A stretch of DNA of 5,683 nucleotides from an uncultured Bacilli bacterium (GCA_910584255.1 CAJTXV010000055.1:1-5683); one strand, 5' to 3'. Positions 1 through 5,085 are shown, numbered from the stretch's first letter. Notes: generated by a model not told the origin, from the sequence alone. Program-made: numbers and translations.

Positions 1-20
1 TGGCAATGGCAAAAAAATAA
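1..20 (+). other. possible 3' tail of an upstream + strand reading frame
   Basis: One frame is open from the window edge to a TAA at 18-20 and would end in ...AMAKK. It could be the last few codons of a gene lying to the left, which would place the palindrome at 27-41 in a short intergenic gap. A second frame, in phase with the ATG at 59, is also open from the edge. With so few bases neither can be shown to be coding, so this is only a note on the edge. Confidence 0.15.
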
Positions 21-26
21 AAACAC

Positions 27-41
27 ATCTGCAAAGCAGAT
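27..41. promoter_or_regulatory. palindrome copy 1 (candidate operator)
   Basis: ATCTGC, three A, GCAGAT. With its flanks (24-43) it matches positions 5104-5123 at 19 of 20 bases, and it resembles a third copy at 5476-5490. It ends two bases before the AAAGGAG ribosome binding site (43-49) of the 149-aa gene, so a bound protein or an RNA hairpin here could block transcription or translation initiation. No promoter boxes can be assigned in the 26 bases to its left; they may lie outside the window. Confidence 0.55.
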
Positions 42-58
42 TAAAGGAGCGTATTAAA

Positions 59-508
59 ATGAAACAAAATGAAAAGCATGTATTTTTTAATCTAGTTTAT
101 CCTAATGTAATTTTAAGCGATTTAGAAAAAGAATATATTATAGACACTTTTGTTGAGCCGACTATTGATAACGAAAAATTAGAATGGCACAACTTCTATG
201 ATAGTTTTGATGAATTGATTACTACATTTAAAGAAAATTCTTTATTATTTCAAAATCTCAAGGAATATTTATGGTTTAGATTTAATTATAATAACTCATT
301 TAATTCATTAGTTAATCATTACTTCCCTAATTATAAAAATGAATATGATAGCACATATTGGAACAGTTTTAATAATGATGAAATATATACAATAGTAAAT
401 GATTACATTGAGGAAGAAGATGAACAAGTTACTGTATTCAATAGTGGAATTATCTTCATGAATAACACTTGTTTCAACATGAGGGAAGAAATAACCAATG
501 AATATTAG
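59..508 (+). CDS. hypothetical acidic protein, 149 aa
   Basis: I do not recognise a family. The ATG at 59 is preceded by AAAGGAG at 43-49 with a 9-base spacer, which fixes the start even though the frame stays open to the window edge. The product is very acidic, with runs such as EEEDEQ near residue 118, and rich in Asn, Phe and Tyr. It has no signal peptide, no membrane segment, no cysteine cluster and no nucleotide-binding motif, so it is probably a soluble cytoplasmic protein. It is the only + strand gene in the window and converges on the Mrr-type nuclease gene across a shared terminator. The palindrome at 27-41 sits directly before its ribosome binding site and suggests control together with the small genes on the right. 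Small acidic proteins on mobile elements are sometimes DNA mimics or anti-restriction factors, but no motif here supports that; it is a speculation only. The reading frame is secure, the function unknown. Confidence 0.85.
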   Translation: MKQNEKHVFFNLVYPNVILSDLEKEYIIDTFVEPTIDNEKLEWHNFYDSFDELITTFKENSLLFQNLKEYLWFRFNYNNSFNSLVNHYFPNYKNEYDSTYWNSFNNDEIYTIVNDYIEEEDEQVTVFNSGIIFMNNTCFNMREEITNEY

Positions 509-524
509 GGATAAAAATACCAAA

Positions 525-568
525 TGGCAAAATAAAAGACTTAAATATTTAGGTCTTTTATTTTGCCA
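525..568. terminator. long bidirectional intrinsic terminator
   Basis: Perfect 16-bp inverted repeat: the left arm 525-540 begins TGGCAAAATAAAAGAC and the right arm is 553-568. The 12-base loop contains the further palindrome TAAATATTTA, so the stem could extend to about 22 bp with one G-T pair. T-rich sequence follows on the + strand (570-577), and a shorter T stretch follows on the - strand. It lies 17 bp after the stop of the + gene and 27 bp after the stop of the - strand nuclease gene, so it serves both convergent transcripts. Confidence 0.9.
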
Positions 569-594
569 ATTTATTTAATATGCACATATTTACA

Positions 595-1239
595 TTACAA
601 AGTTTCTGTATGTTTACAGACTGGAAAATTAGTACAACCGATAAATTCATTACCATTTTTACTTTTTCTAATGATTAATTTATTATTACAAGCAGGGCAT
701 AATCTTTTTTCAACATTATTTCTTTTAACCTCATTCGGCTTTGTATCTGGATTAATCTTTATAATCCATTTAACTAGATCTTGTCTATCTTTTAATTTAA
801 CGTCACAAGCAGAAGCCAATTTTTTAGCACTCTTAGTAAAATAACTATTTGTGATTACCCAGCACTCATCAGCTTTGTGATATTGTTGAGCAGAAAAAAC
901 TTCTTGTATAGCACTGATAGAAACATTTTTCTTGTAACCATATCGTTTAGCTTGTAAAACAATCTTATGATTATTCTTTTTTAAAATTACATCTGCTCCA
1001 AAATCATGACTACCATTAGTTACAATTGTACGATAACCAAGTTTTTTAAATAGAATAGATAAATATAATTCAAAATCTAAACCACTCATTCTGTCTATAT
1101 CTTTAATATTAGCTTTTTGATATTGATTTTTAATTTTAATACTTTTAACATATTTTATTATAGATGGGATAAACTTGCTTATAACATATAGAAATATAAG
1201 TGCTAGTATCAGTATAATTAAATCATTATCTAAATTCAT
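595..1239 (-). CDS. membrane-anchored Mrr-type restriction endonuclease with C-terminal zinc ribbon, 214 aa
   Basis: Residues about 7-24 form one hydrophobic segment (LIILILALIFLYVI), followed by a basic linker to about 45. Residues about 50-160 fit the Mrr catalytic domain of the PD-(D/E)XK nuclease superfamily: SGLDFELYL with Glu57, then GSHDFGADV with Asp79 and Asp83, then LQAKRY, where Gln96-Ala97-Lys98 is the Q-x-K variant of the catalytic motif. Residues 181-208 carry C-x2-C-x17-C-x5-C inside CPAC...FIGCTNFPVC, the topoisomerase-type C4 zinc ribbon. Mrr-family proteins cut modified or foreign DNA; here an anchor would hold the enzyme at the membrane with a zinc ribbon that may bind DNA. 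All key residues are present, so it should be active. The ATG at 1239 has AAAGGGGG at 1250-1257, which overlaps the stop of the 61-aa gene upstream, so translation is probably coupled. The target and the biological role (defence, plasmid competition or repair) are inferred. No methylase gene is nearby, which fits a modification-dependent (type IV-like) enzyme better than a classical restriction-modification pair. Confidence 0.88.
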   Translation of the reverse strand: MNLDNDLIILILALIFLYVISKFIPSIIKYVKSIKIKNQYQKANIKDIDRMSGLDFELYLSILFKKLGYRTIVTNGSHDFGADVILKKNNHKIVLQAKRYGYKKNVSISAIQEVFSAQQYHKADECWVITNSYFTKSAKKLASACDVKLKDRQDLVKWIIKINPDTKPNEVKRNNVEKRLCPACNNKLIIRKSKNGNEFIGCTNFPVCKHTETL

Positions 1240-1258
1240 GTAAACTTTACCCCCTTTG

Positions 1259-1444
1259 TTATTTGCTAACTACTTCTTTGTTAAACCCAAAAAACCCGTC
1301 CTTTACTCTGATAATATGTTTCCCATGCCATAAATTTCTTACTTCATAGAAATATGAATCTCCATTCTTCTCAATAAATTTAAATGATTCATAGCCCTGC
1401 TTAATTAAATATTTTTCTACTTCTTTTCTTTTATCTCCAAACAT
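1259..1444 (-). CDS. hypothetical protein, 61 aa, upstream partner of the Mrr-type nuclease
   Basis: Not recognised. I place the start at the ATG at 1444 because TAGGAGTG at 1453-1460 sits 10 bases before it. An upstream in-frame start at 1504 would add 20 residues but has no ribosome binding site and would cross the probable promoter. The protein begins MFGDKRKEVEKYLIKQGY, a charged helix, followed by Phe/Tyr-rich segments that alternate as if in beta strands (FKFIEKNGDSYFYEV, HIIRVKDGFFGF). This looks like a small alpha-plus-beta fold without a membrane segment. Its stop (1259-1261) touches the ribosome binding site of the nuclease gene, so the two are very likely co-transcribed and translationally coupled. 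A role as cofactor, inhibitor or specificity partner of the nuclease is only suggested by this arrangement. Confidence 0.75.
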   Translation of the reverse strand: MFGDKRKEVEKYLIKQGYESFKFIEKNGDSYFYEVRNLWHGKHIIRVKDGFFGFNKEVVSK

Positions 1445-1452
1445 TCTAATTT

Positions 1453-1460
1453 CACTCCTA
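1453..1460 (-). promoter_or_regulatory. ribosome binding site deciding the 61-aa start
   Basis: Read on the - strand it is TAGGAGTG, ten bases from GGAG to the ATG at 1444. It is the only Shine-Dalgarno match near the possible starts of this frame and therefore excludes the longer reading from 1504. Confidence 0.7.
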
Positions 1461-1465
1461 TATTT

Positions 1466-1502
1466 TATAAATTTAAACGCTCTGTGAGGACAGTTAGCAA
1501 CC
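1466..1502 (-). promoter_or_regulatory. possible promoter of the 61-aa/nuclease unit
   Basis: On the - strand TTGCTA is followed 17 bases later by TTTAAA, with TATAAAATATA just downstream, all ahead of the TAGGAGTG ribosome binding site. The boxes are only moderate matches. I see no clear terminator between the recombinase stop (1539) and this point, so read-through from the upstream operon is also possible. Confidence 0.35.
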
Positions 1503-1538
1503 AACTACCCATGAAATTGTTTCTCAAGTCGTTACAAG

Positions 1539-2096
1539 TCATTTCTCAGCTTCATTTACGATACGATAAACTGTTGTTCTAGTTACGCCCGTTTTTTCAG
1601 CTACTTCTTGACCTGTTAATTTTTGAACATTGTATAAATATCTAATTTCACTTCTTTTATGTTCTGGCAAACGTGGACGTCCTCCCACTCTACCTCTCGC
1701 CCTTGCAGAAGCTAAACCTTTTTTAGTTCGTTCGCTTAATAAATTAGCTTCTAGTTCTGCAAAAGCACTCATCATTGTGAAAAACATTTTTCCCATAGCG
1801 TCTTTAGTATTAATATTCATATCAATGATATGAAGATCAATATTGTTCTGTTCTAACCATTGTGAAAGTTCAATCAGTTGTTTAGTTGTTCTTCCTAAAC
1901 GATCTAATTTATATATGACTAAAATATCTCCTTCACGCAGGTACTCTAAACATTTATCAAGCTCTGTTCTTTTGTACTTACGTCCACTAACTTTTTCGCT
2001 AAATATACGTTCACAACCATAATCTTTTAATGTATCAATTTGACTATCTAAACTTTGATCACGTGTAGATACACGTGCATAACCTACTTTAGCCAT
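1539..2096 (-). CDS. serine recombinase, resolvase/invertase family, 185 aa
   Basis: Small serine recombinase of normal resolvase length. The N-terminal catalytic domain begins MAKVGYARVST with the nucleophile Ser10 in the YARVS motif. LDRLGR at 64-69 supplies the active-site arginines Arg66 and Arg69, and AELEANLLSERTKKG (114-127) is the start of the long E helix with Arg123. After the linker GRVGGRPRL (135-143) comes a helix-turn-helix, about 160-181, ending TRTTVYRI. Such enzymes cut and rejoin DNA through a phosphoserine link, resolving plasmid multimers or cointegrates or inverting segments. The start at 2096 is chosen because AAGAGGT (2105-2111) lies 8 bases before it. The longer reading from 2123 (adding MATKKRLKR) has no ribosome binding site. 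It overlaps the stop of the 315-aa gene by 8 bp and is probably translated by coupling. It is clearly richer in GC than its neighbours, suggesting separate acquisition. It belongs to a group common on staphylococcal plasmids; which reaction it catalyses cannot be read from sequence. Confidence 0.95.
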   Translation of the reverse strand: MAKVGYARVSTRDQSLDSQIDTLKDYGCERIFSEKVSGRKYKRTELDKCLEYLREGDILVIYKLDRLGRTTKQLIELSQWLEQNNIDLHIIDMNINTKDAMGKMFFTMMSAFAELEANLLSERTKKGLASARARGRVGGRPRLPEHKRSEIRYLYNVQKLTGQEVAEKTGVTRTTVYRIVNEAEK

Positions 2097-3036
2097 TCTT
2101 TTTAACCTCTTTTTCGTAGCCATTTAAATAAAAAATACAAGCACTAACTAAGCAATCAATCATAGATATTTCATTTTCGCCTATTTTTGAAATTTCTTTA
2201 TCATTGAGAAATGTAGTTATATTTAGTTTTAACTTCAATTGTTGATCTAAATTTATATCCTTAATATCTTTGTTATAAATGGTGCTATAGTTCTTATCCA
2301 TATTAATTAATAATTTATTTAAAATGTATGAAAAAGTTTCAACGTCTATATTAAGTTTATTTTGTATTATAAAATGATAGATTCTGTCTAAAAGTACACA
2401 AATGAACTGATGTTCTTCATTTTCTTCATTGAAATCATTTTCTCTAGTATAAAAAAAGATAGCTTTCATACGTTCTTTATTTATGTTCACAATTCTATTT
2501 GTTCTTTCGACACTTTCAGCTTTTTCATTAATTTCTTTAATTTTTCTTGCGTATACTGTATCAATATCTAATTCAGTATAGTCATATCTATATTTTTCAT
2601 GAAAATATATTTTTGATTTTACTTTATCGTTATTAATAATTATTTGTACAAAGTCACTGGTATCTACTTTGTTTGACAAATTATTTAATGCGTTTTCTGA
2701 TAAGTATTTCTTTATATAAAAAACAATGAAGTACCAGAAATCAATTGAATCTAATATTAATGTTTCTGAATTTTTAAAATTCATATTAATTTTATTTGTA
2801 ATCAAGTCATTACAAATTTCAGCATATTTAAAAAACTTTTCTCCATTCACTTCATTACTGCTATAATTTTGACCTACAATTTCTAAAGAAATATAGTTTT
2901 TTATAGAATTGTATTCTTCTTCATATAAAAAAGGGTGCTTAGTTTCTTGAGCATGTTTTTGGGCTTCATTATACTCCTTTTCGAACCATTGGTTAACGTT
3001 AATATTATCAACTAACTCTTTTAATGTATTTTGCAT
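2089..3036 (-). CDS. hypothetical protein, 315 aa, middle gene of the recombinase operon
   Basis: No family recognised. The ATG at 3036 is preceded by AAAGGAG at 3045-3051, so the start is firm. The composition suggests a mostly helical cytoplasmic protein rich in Asn, Ile, Lys and Tyr. A hydrophobic aromatic stretch at 98-112 (IDFWYFIVFYIKKYL) is too short and too mixed to be a confident membrane segment. A charged helical region follows at about 158-195, then hydrophobic helices at 210-250 and 288-305. No Walker, HTH, zinc-finger or nuclease motif is visible. It starts 35 bp after the stop of the 305-aa gene and its final codons contain the ribosome binding site and start of the recombinase, so all three are probably one transcript. 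The stop lies in the junction with the GC-richer recombinase gene, so its original C-terminus may have been replaced when that gene arrived; this is an inference. The function is unknown. Confidence 0.85.
   Translation of the reverse strand: MQNTLKELVDNINVNQWFEKEYNEAQKHAQETKHPFLYEEEYNSIKNYISLEIVGQNYSSNEVNGEKFFKYAEICNDLITNKINMNFKNSETLILDSIDFWYFIVFYIKKYLSENALNNLSNKVDTSDFVQIIINNDKVKSKIYFHEKYRYDYTELDIDTVYARKIKEINEKAESVERTNRIVNINKERMKAIFFYTRENDFNEENEEHQFICVLLDRIYHFIIQNKLNIDVETFSYILNKLLINMDKNYSTIYNKDIKDINLDQQLKLKLNITTFLNDKEISKIGENEISMIDCLVSACIFYLNGYEKEVKKNG
2105..2111 (-). promoter_or_regulatory. ribosome binding site deciding the recombinase start
   Basis: AAGAGGT on the - strand, 8 bases before the ATG at 2096. 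It lies inside the last codons of the 315-aa gene, so ribosomes finishing that gene arrive exactly at this start. It supports MAKVGY rather than MATKKR as the true N-terminus. Confidence 0.75.
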
Positions 3037-3071
3037 ATAAATTTCTCCTTTAATCTACTTTGAATATTTTG

Positions 3072-3989
3072 TTATTTTTTAAGTAAACTCTCATGTACTG
3101 TGAAATGATCCATTAATGATAAAAATTGTAGAATTTCATATAGTTTTTTTGGTACTTCATCAAAATTTATATAAGTTTTTAATGATAGTTCCTTACTACT
3201 TCCTACGTCTTTTATTATTTCACATATAAAGTTGCTTTTAGTGATTTCTTCTATAAATTCTATAAAGTATTTATTATTAACATCATTAATTGTTAATTTT
3301 ATATCATTTGTCGTTATTTCAACTTCGACAATAGAGTTATCTTTTAGTATATTTACTGAAATACTACCGCTGTATAAATCTTCCTCCCCATAATAAATAT
3401 CACAATTAAAACTATTTAAAATCCCTTCACTCGCCCAATAATAAAGAGAGTTACAGTCTTTTAGTAAATCCGATATACTTATAGAATAATTACCTATAGT
3501 CCAATCTTCTTTAAACTCCTTAACTCTGTCATATATATCAAATGAATTTATAGCGTTTGTATTATGATACTCAATATTTAAATTAATTCGATCTAATAGT
3601 TGTTCATATAAAGGATAATCTCCACTTTCCTTTAAAAATTCCATTACTTTCATAAAAGGTGTTTGTAATTCACATTCACTTAAATTTGGATCAGCTTCAT
3701 AAATATTACATATTATTTTTCCGTCTTTATAAAGGTCTATTTGAATAATAGACTTGGTATTATTTGATTTACGTCCTTGAAATTCTTCGTTTAATAATTG
3801 AATTTCCATTTGATAAATTTCAAATACTTCTTTGTTATAAGTTGTAATATTATTGAAAATACTTTCTTCTAGTTTATCAATTAAAACACTATGGAAATGA
3901 TTGTTAGATTTTTTAATAGAATTTACCACCATATACATATGATTAATTAACCTTTTTGATTCTAGAAACTCATTTTTAAAATAACTCAT
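3072..3989 (-). CDS. hypothetical protein, 305 aa, first gene of the recombinase operon
   Basis: No family recognised. The start at 3989 has AAAGGAG at 3998-4004, a good match and spacing. Residues 1-72 look helical and partly coiled-coil. From about 78 the chain alternates in beta-strand fashion. Two segments resemble each other: SIIQIDLYKDGKIICNIYEA (80-99) and GSISVNILKDNSIVEVEI (208-225), both reading as strand, KD turn, strand and each followed by a helix rich in Phe, Glu and Ile. This suggests an internally duplicated alpha/beta unit. There is no signal peptide, no clear membrane segment and no catalytic motif that I can name. It is followed after 35 bp by the 315-aa gene and then the recombinase, apparently as one operon, and preceded by a 293-bp regulatory-looking gap. 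The pair of unknown genes may act together, with or without the recombinase; no function can be assigned. Confidence 0.85.
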   Translation of the reverse strand: MSYFKNEFLESKRLINHMYMVVNSIKKSNNHFHSVLIDKLEESIFNNITTYNKEVFEIYQMEIQLLNEEFQGRKSNNTKSIIQIDLYKDGKIICNIYEADPNLSECELQTPFMKVMEFLKESGDYPLYEQLLDRINLNIEYHNTNAINSFDIYDRVKEFKEDWTIGNYSISISDLLKDCNSLYYWASEGILNSFNCDIYYGEEDLYSGSISVNILKDNSIVEVEITTNDIKLTINDVNNKYFIEFIEEITKSNFICEIIKDVGSSKELSLKTYINFDEVPKKLYEILQFLSLMDHFTVHESLLKK

Positions 3990-4031
3990 TATATTTTCTC
4001 CTTTTCAATGTGAAGTCTAAATTACATTTAA

Positions 4032-4061
4032 CGTATAGTTTTCTTTAAAAATTTATTTCAA
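4032..4061 (-). promoter_or_regulatory. weak candidate promoter of the 305-aa operon (proximal)
   Basis: On the - strand TTGAAA (4056-4061) is followed after 18 bases by TATACG (4032-4037), giving a leader of roughly 20 bases before the ribosome binding site at 3998-4004. The -10 match is poor, and a second candidate lies within the inverted repeat at 4113-4135. Confidence 0.3.
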
Positions 4062-4112
4062 AGCAAATAATAAGCAACACATTTGTTTCAAAACTTAAGT
4101 AGTTTGGTATTA

Positions 4113-4135
4113 TTGTAACATTGATTATGTTACAA
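4113..4135. promoter_or_regulatory. perfect 9-bp inverted repeat, candidate operator
   Basis: Arms TTGTAACAT (4113-4121) and ATGTTACAA (4127-4135) with a 5-base spacer. On the - strand the repeat itself begins with TTGTAA, a possible -35 box, and 17 bases later comes TAATAC, a possible -10 box. A dimeric regulator bound here would cover a promoter reading toward the 305-aa gene. A flanking pair AAAACTT (4090-4096) and AAGTTTT (4134-4140) adds a longer dyad. The core TTGTAACA recurs at 4249-4256. Confidence 0.5.
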
Positions 4136-4140
4136 GTTTT

Positions 4141-4171
4141 GGTTATTTATAATAAAAAAATTATGAATACC
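4141..4171. repeat. imperfect inverted repeat
   Basis: GGTTATTTATAAT (4141-4153) and ATTATGAATACC (4160-4171) pair with one bulged T and one G-T pair around a loop of six A. It begins five bases after the 9-bp repeat. It could be a weak hairpin in RNA or a second protein site; its low GC content makes a chance origin possible. Confidence 0.35.
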
Positions 4172-4244
4172 TAGAAAGCTTGATTTTTCAATAATAAATA
4201 TATGAAAACTTAATTATTGATTAGCATTTCCATATTCATTATCA

Positions 4245-4259
4245 ATATTGTAACAATAT
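4245..4259. repeat. 7-bp palindrome sharing the TTGTAACA core
   Basis: ATATTGT, one central base, ACAATAT. It contains the same TTGTAACA as the larger repeat at 4113-4135, 136 bp away, and lies 24 bp after the stop of the 69-aa gene. It may be a second binding site for the same factor. Confidence 0.35.
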
Positions 4260-4282
4260 CGTTCGTTTTTGTTTCTGTTCTC

Positions 4283-4492
4283 TTATTTATAACTTTCAAT
4301 TATACTTAATACTTCCATTTCATCAAATGCCACATCATTATTATTTTTGTAAGAAATTTCATACGCTGTTACATCATCTTTAATAAACACTACGCTATTA
4401 TTTAATTCGATCTCTATTTCATCTATCACAAAATAGTATTTATATCCTTCTTTATTCAACATTCTAATCAATAAATCAATATTTGTACCCAT
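4283..4492 (-). CDS. hypothetical protein, 69 aa
   Basis: Not recognised. The ATG at 4492 is preceded by AAGGGAG at 4501-4507 with an 8-base spacer. A GTG at 4501 would add three residues but overlaps that ribosome binding site, so I reject it. The protein opens with a helix (MGTNIDLLIRMLNKEGYKYY) and continues with alternating strands (YFVIDEIEIEL, NSVVFIKDDV, TAYEISY) and a short helical end, an acidic alpha/beta miniprotein without membrane segments. Its opening resembles loosely that of the 61-aa protein upstream of the nuclease (both have a helix ending in K-[QE]-G-Y followed by strands), which may be chance. It has its own probable promoter (4522-4551) and is the last gene of the small-gene cluster before the dyad-rich gap. 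The function is unknown. Confidence 0.72.
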   Translation of the reverse strand: MGTNIDLLIRMLNKEGYKYYFVIDEIEIELNNSVVFIKDDVTAYEISYKNNNDVAFDEMEVLSIIESYK

Positions 4493-4500
4493 AAGATACA

Positions 4501-4507
4501 CTCCCTT
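4501..4507 (-). promoter_or_regulatory. ribosome binding site deciding the 69-aa start, next to a run of ten A
   Basis: AAGGGAG on the - strand, 8 bases before the ATG at 4492. Directly upstream is a run of ten T on the + strand (4506-4515), so the mRNA has a ten-A tract abutting the ribosome binding site. Changes in such a tract by slippage would alter the leader but not the reading frame. Confidence 0.65.
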
Positions 4508-4521
4508 TTTTTTTTATAAAA

Positions 4522-4551
4522 ATTATATTATAAACGTTCGTTTTTTAACAA
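4522..4551 (-). promoter_or_regulatory. probable sigma-A-type promoter of the 69-aa gene
   Basis: On the - strand TTGTTA (4546-4551), an 18-base spacer and TATAAT (4522-4527), a perfect -10. Transcription would start near 4515, next to the A tract. The spacer contains CGAACG; the same CGTTCGTTTTT string occurs on the + strand at 4260-4270, past the end of the gene. Confidence 0.6.
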
Positions 4552-4584
4552 TCTATCTTAAAACATTTTTAGAAAAGTATTCAT

Positions 4585-4728
4585 TTATTTTACATCTTCA
4601 ATGAAACGCTTATATCTCTCGTTCCTAATTCTATTTCTCTTTTTACTTTCTTTAACAAACATAATCATAAAGCCAATATTAACAATAGTTGTTACTATCA
4701 TAATTGCTATTAATATAAATATAATCAT
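4585..4728 (-). CDS. small single-pass membrane protein, 47 aa
   Basis: This gene is easily missed because of its size. The ATG at 4728 follows a near-perfect ribosome binding site, AAAGGAGGT (4737-4745), with an 8-base spacer, and the frame runs to a TAA at 4585-4587. Residues 2-25 are almost all hydrophobic (MIIFILIAIMIVTTIVNIGF, then MIMFV), one membrane-spanning helix. Residues 26-47 form a strongly basic tail (KESKKRNRIRNERYKRF) expected to stay in the cytoplasm. It has no cysteine, no lipobox and no signal-peptidase site. It lies between the 84-aa and 69-aa genes on the same strand. Hydrophobic helix plus charged tail is also the plan of type I toxin peptides such as the Fst group, but this protein is longer and I see no obvious antisense RNA gene, so a toxin role is only a possibility. 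An accessory membrane protein of a plasmid transfer or maintenance cluster is equally plausible. Confidence 0.75.
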   Translation of the reverse strand: MIIFILIAIMIVTTIVNIGFMIMFVKESKKRNRIRNERYKRFIEDVK

Positions 4729-4787
4729 TATTTTCTACCTCCTTTATTTTTTATTTAATCTATAATTAGGATAATTTTCCATTTTTA

Positions 4788-5042
4788 TCATTGCAATCTA
4801 TCAAGTTGCTCAATATTCTGTTCGTTAATTCTTTGCTCTTGTTCTATCGTCATCTTAATTAATTCATTTAAAGTATCTATTTCTTGAATTGTGTTTGAAT
4901 CGAATAATGATCCTAATTCACTTTCTATATTCTCTATAAGATTTCTTTCATTTTTACGACAATTCTCTAGTTGGTCTACATACCAGTTGATTTTTTTAAG
5001 TGTGTCACGTTTGCTGATTTCTTTGTTATTCATTAGTACCAT
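4788..5042 (-). CDS. hypothetical coiled-coil protein, 84 aa
   Basis: Not recognised. The ATG at 5042 lies 8 bases after AGGAGGT (5051-5057), close to the ideal ribosome binding site; the next in-frame ATG at 5033 is too far away. The chain is almost wholly helical and polar: residues 9-47 and 50-84 look like two amphipathic helices (KRDTLKKINWYVDQLEN..., TIQEIDTLNELIKMTIEQEQ...) separated by GSLFDSN, so a helical hairpin or dimeric coiled coil is likely. There are no membrane or catalytic features. It has the best promoter in the window (5086-5114), whose -35 box lies inside palindrome copy 2, so it is probably repressed or otherwise controlled through that site. The 47-aa gene follows after 59 bp without a clear promoter of its own and may be co-transcribed. 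The function is unknown. Confidence 0.8.
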   Translation of the reverse strand: MVLMNNKEISKRDTLKKINWYVDQLENCRKNERNLIENIESELGSLFDSNTIQEIDTLNELIKMTIEQEQRINEQNIEQLDRLQ

Positions 5043-5085
5043 AATATCATACCTCCTATAAATTCACTTCTATTACTGTAATTAT

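Larger units (their letters stand above)
3990..4282. other. gene-free 293-bp region rich in dyad symmetry
   Basis: No reading frame with a ribosome binding site is present on either strand. The stretch holds four inverted repeats: 4113-4135, 4141-4171, 4188-4220 and 4245-4259. It also holds two copies of AAAACTTAA (4090-4098, 4205-4213), of ATTGATTA (4120-4127, 4216-4223) and of TTGTAACA (4113-4120, 4249-4256). It must contain the promoter of the 305-aa operon. Its AT-richness and ordered repeats would also fit a partition or replication site or a structured leader RNA. No gene for a partner protein is recognisable next to it. Confidence 0.5.

Noticed and set aside
308..523. 71-aa - strand reading frame opposite the 149-aa gene
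   Set aside because: It lies wholly antisense to a gene with a strong ribosome binding site, has no binding site of its own and crosses the terminator stem at 525 with its leader.
5..538. Repeated word ATGGCAAAA...ATAAAA at the left edge and in the terminator stem
   Set aside because: It is a short A-rich match in AT-rich DNA; the left copy has no visible complementary arm, so a second terminator cannot be claimed.
563..844. 93-aa + strand reading frame with hydrophobic stretches
   Set aside because: It is antisense to the zinc ribbon and nuclease domain of the Mrr-type gene, whose motifs are unmistakable, and it starts inside the terminator hairpin.
1445..1504. 20-residue N-terminal extension of the 61-aa protein
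   Set aside because: The added residues have no ribosome binding site before them, whereas a good one stands before the ATG at 1444; the region looks like a promoter.
1630..1833. 67-aa + strand reading frame
   Set aside because: It is antisense to the conserved DNA-binding half of the serine recombinase and has no ribosome binding site.
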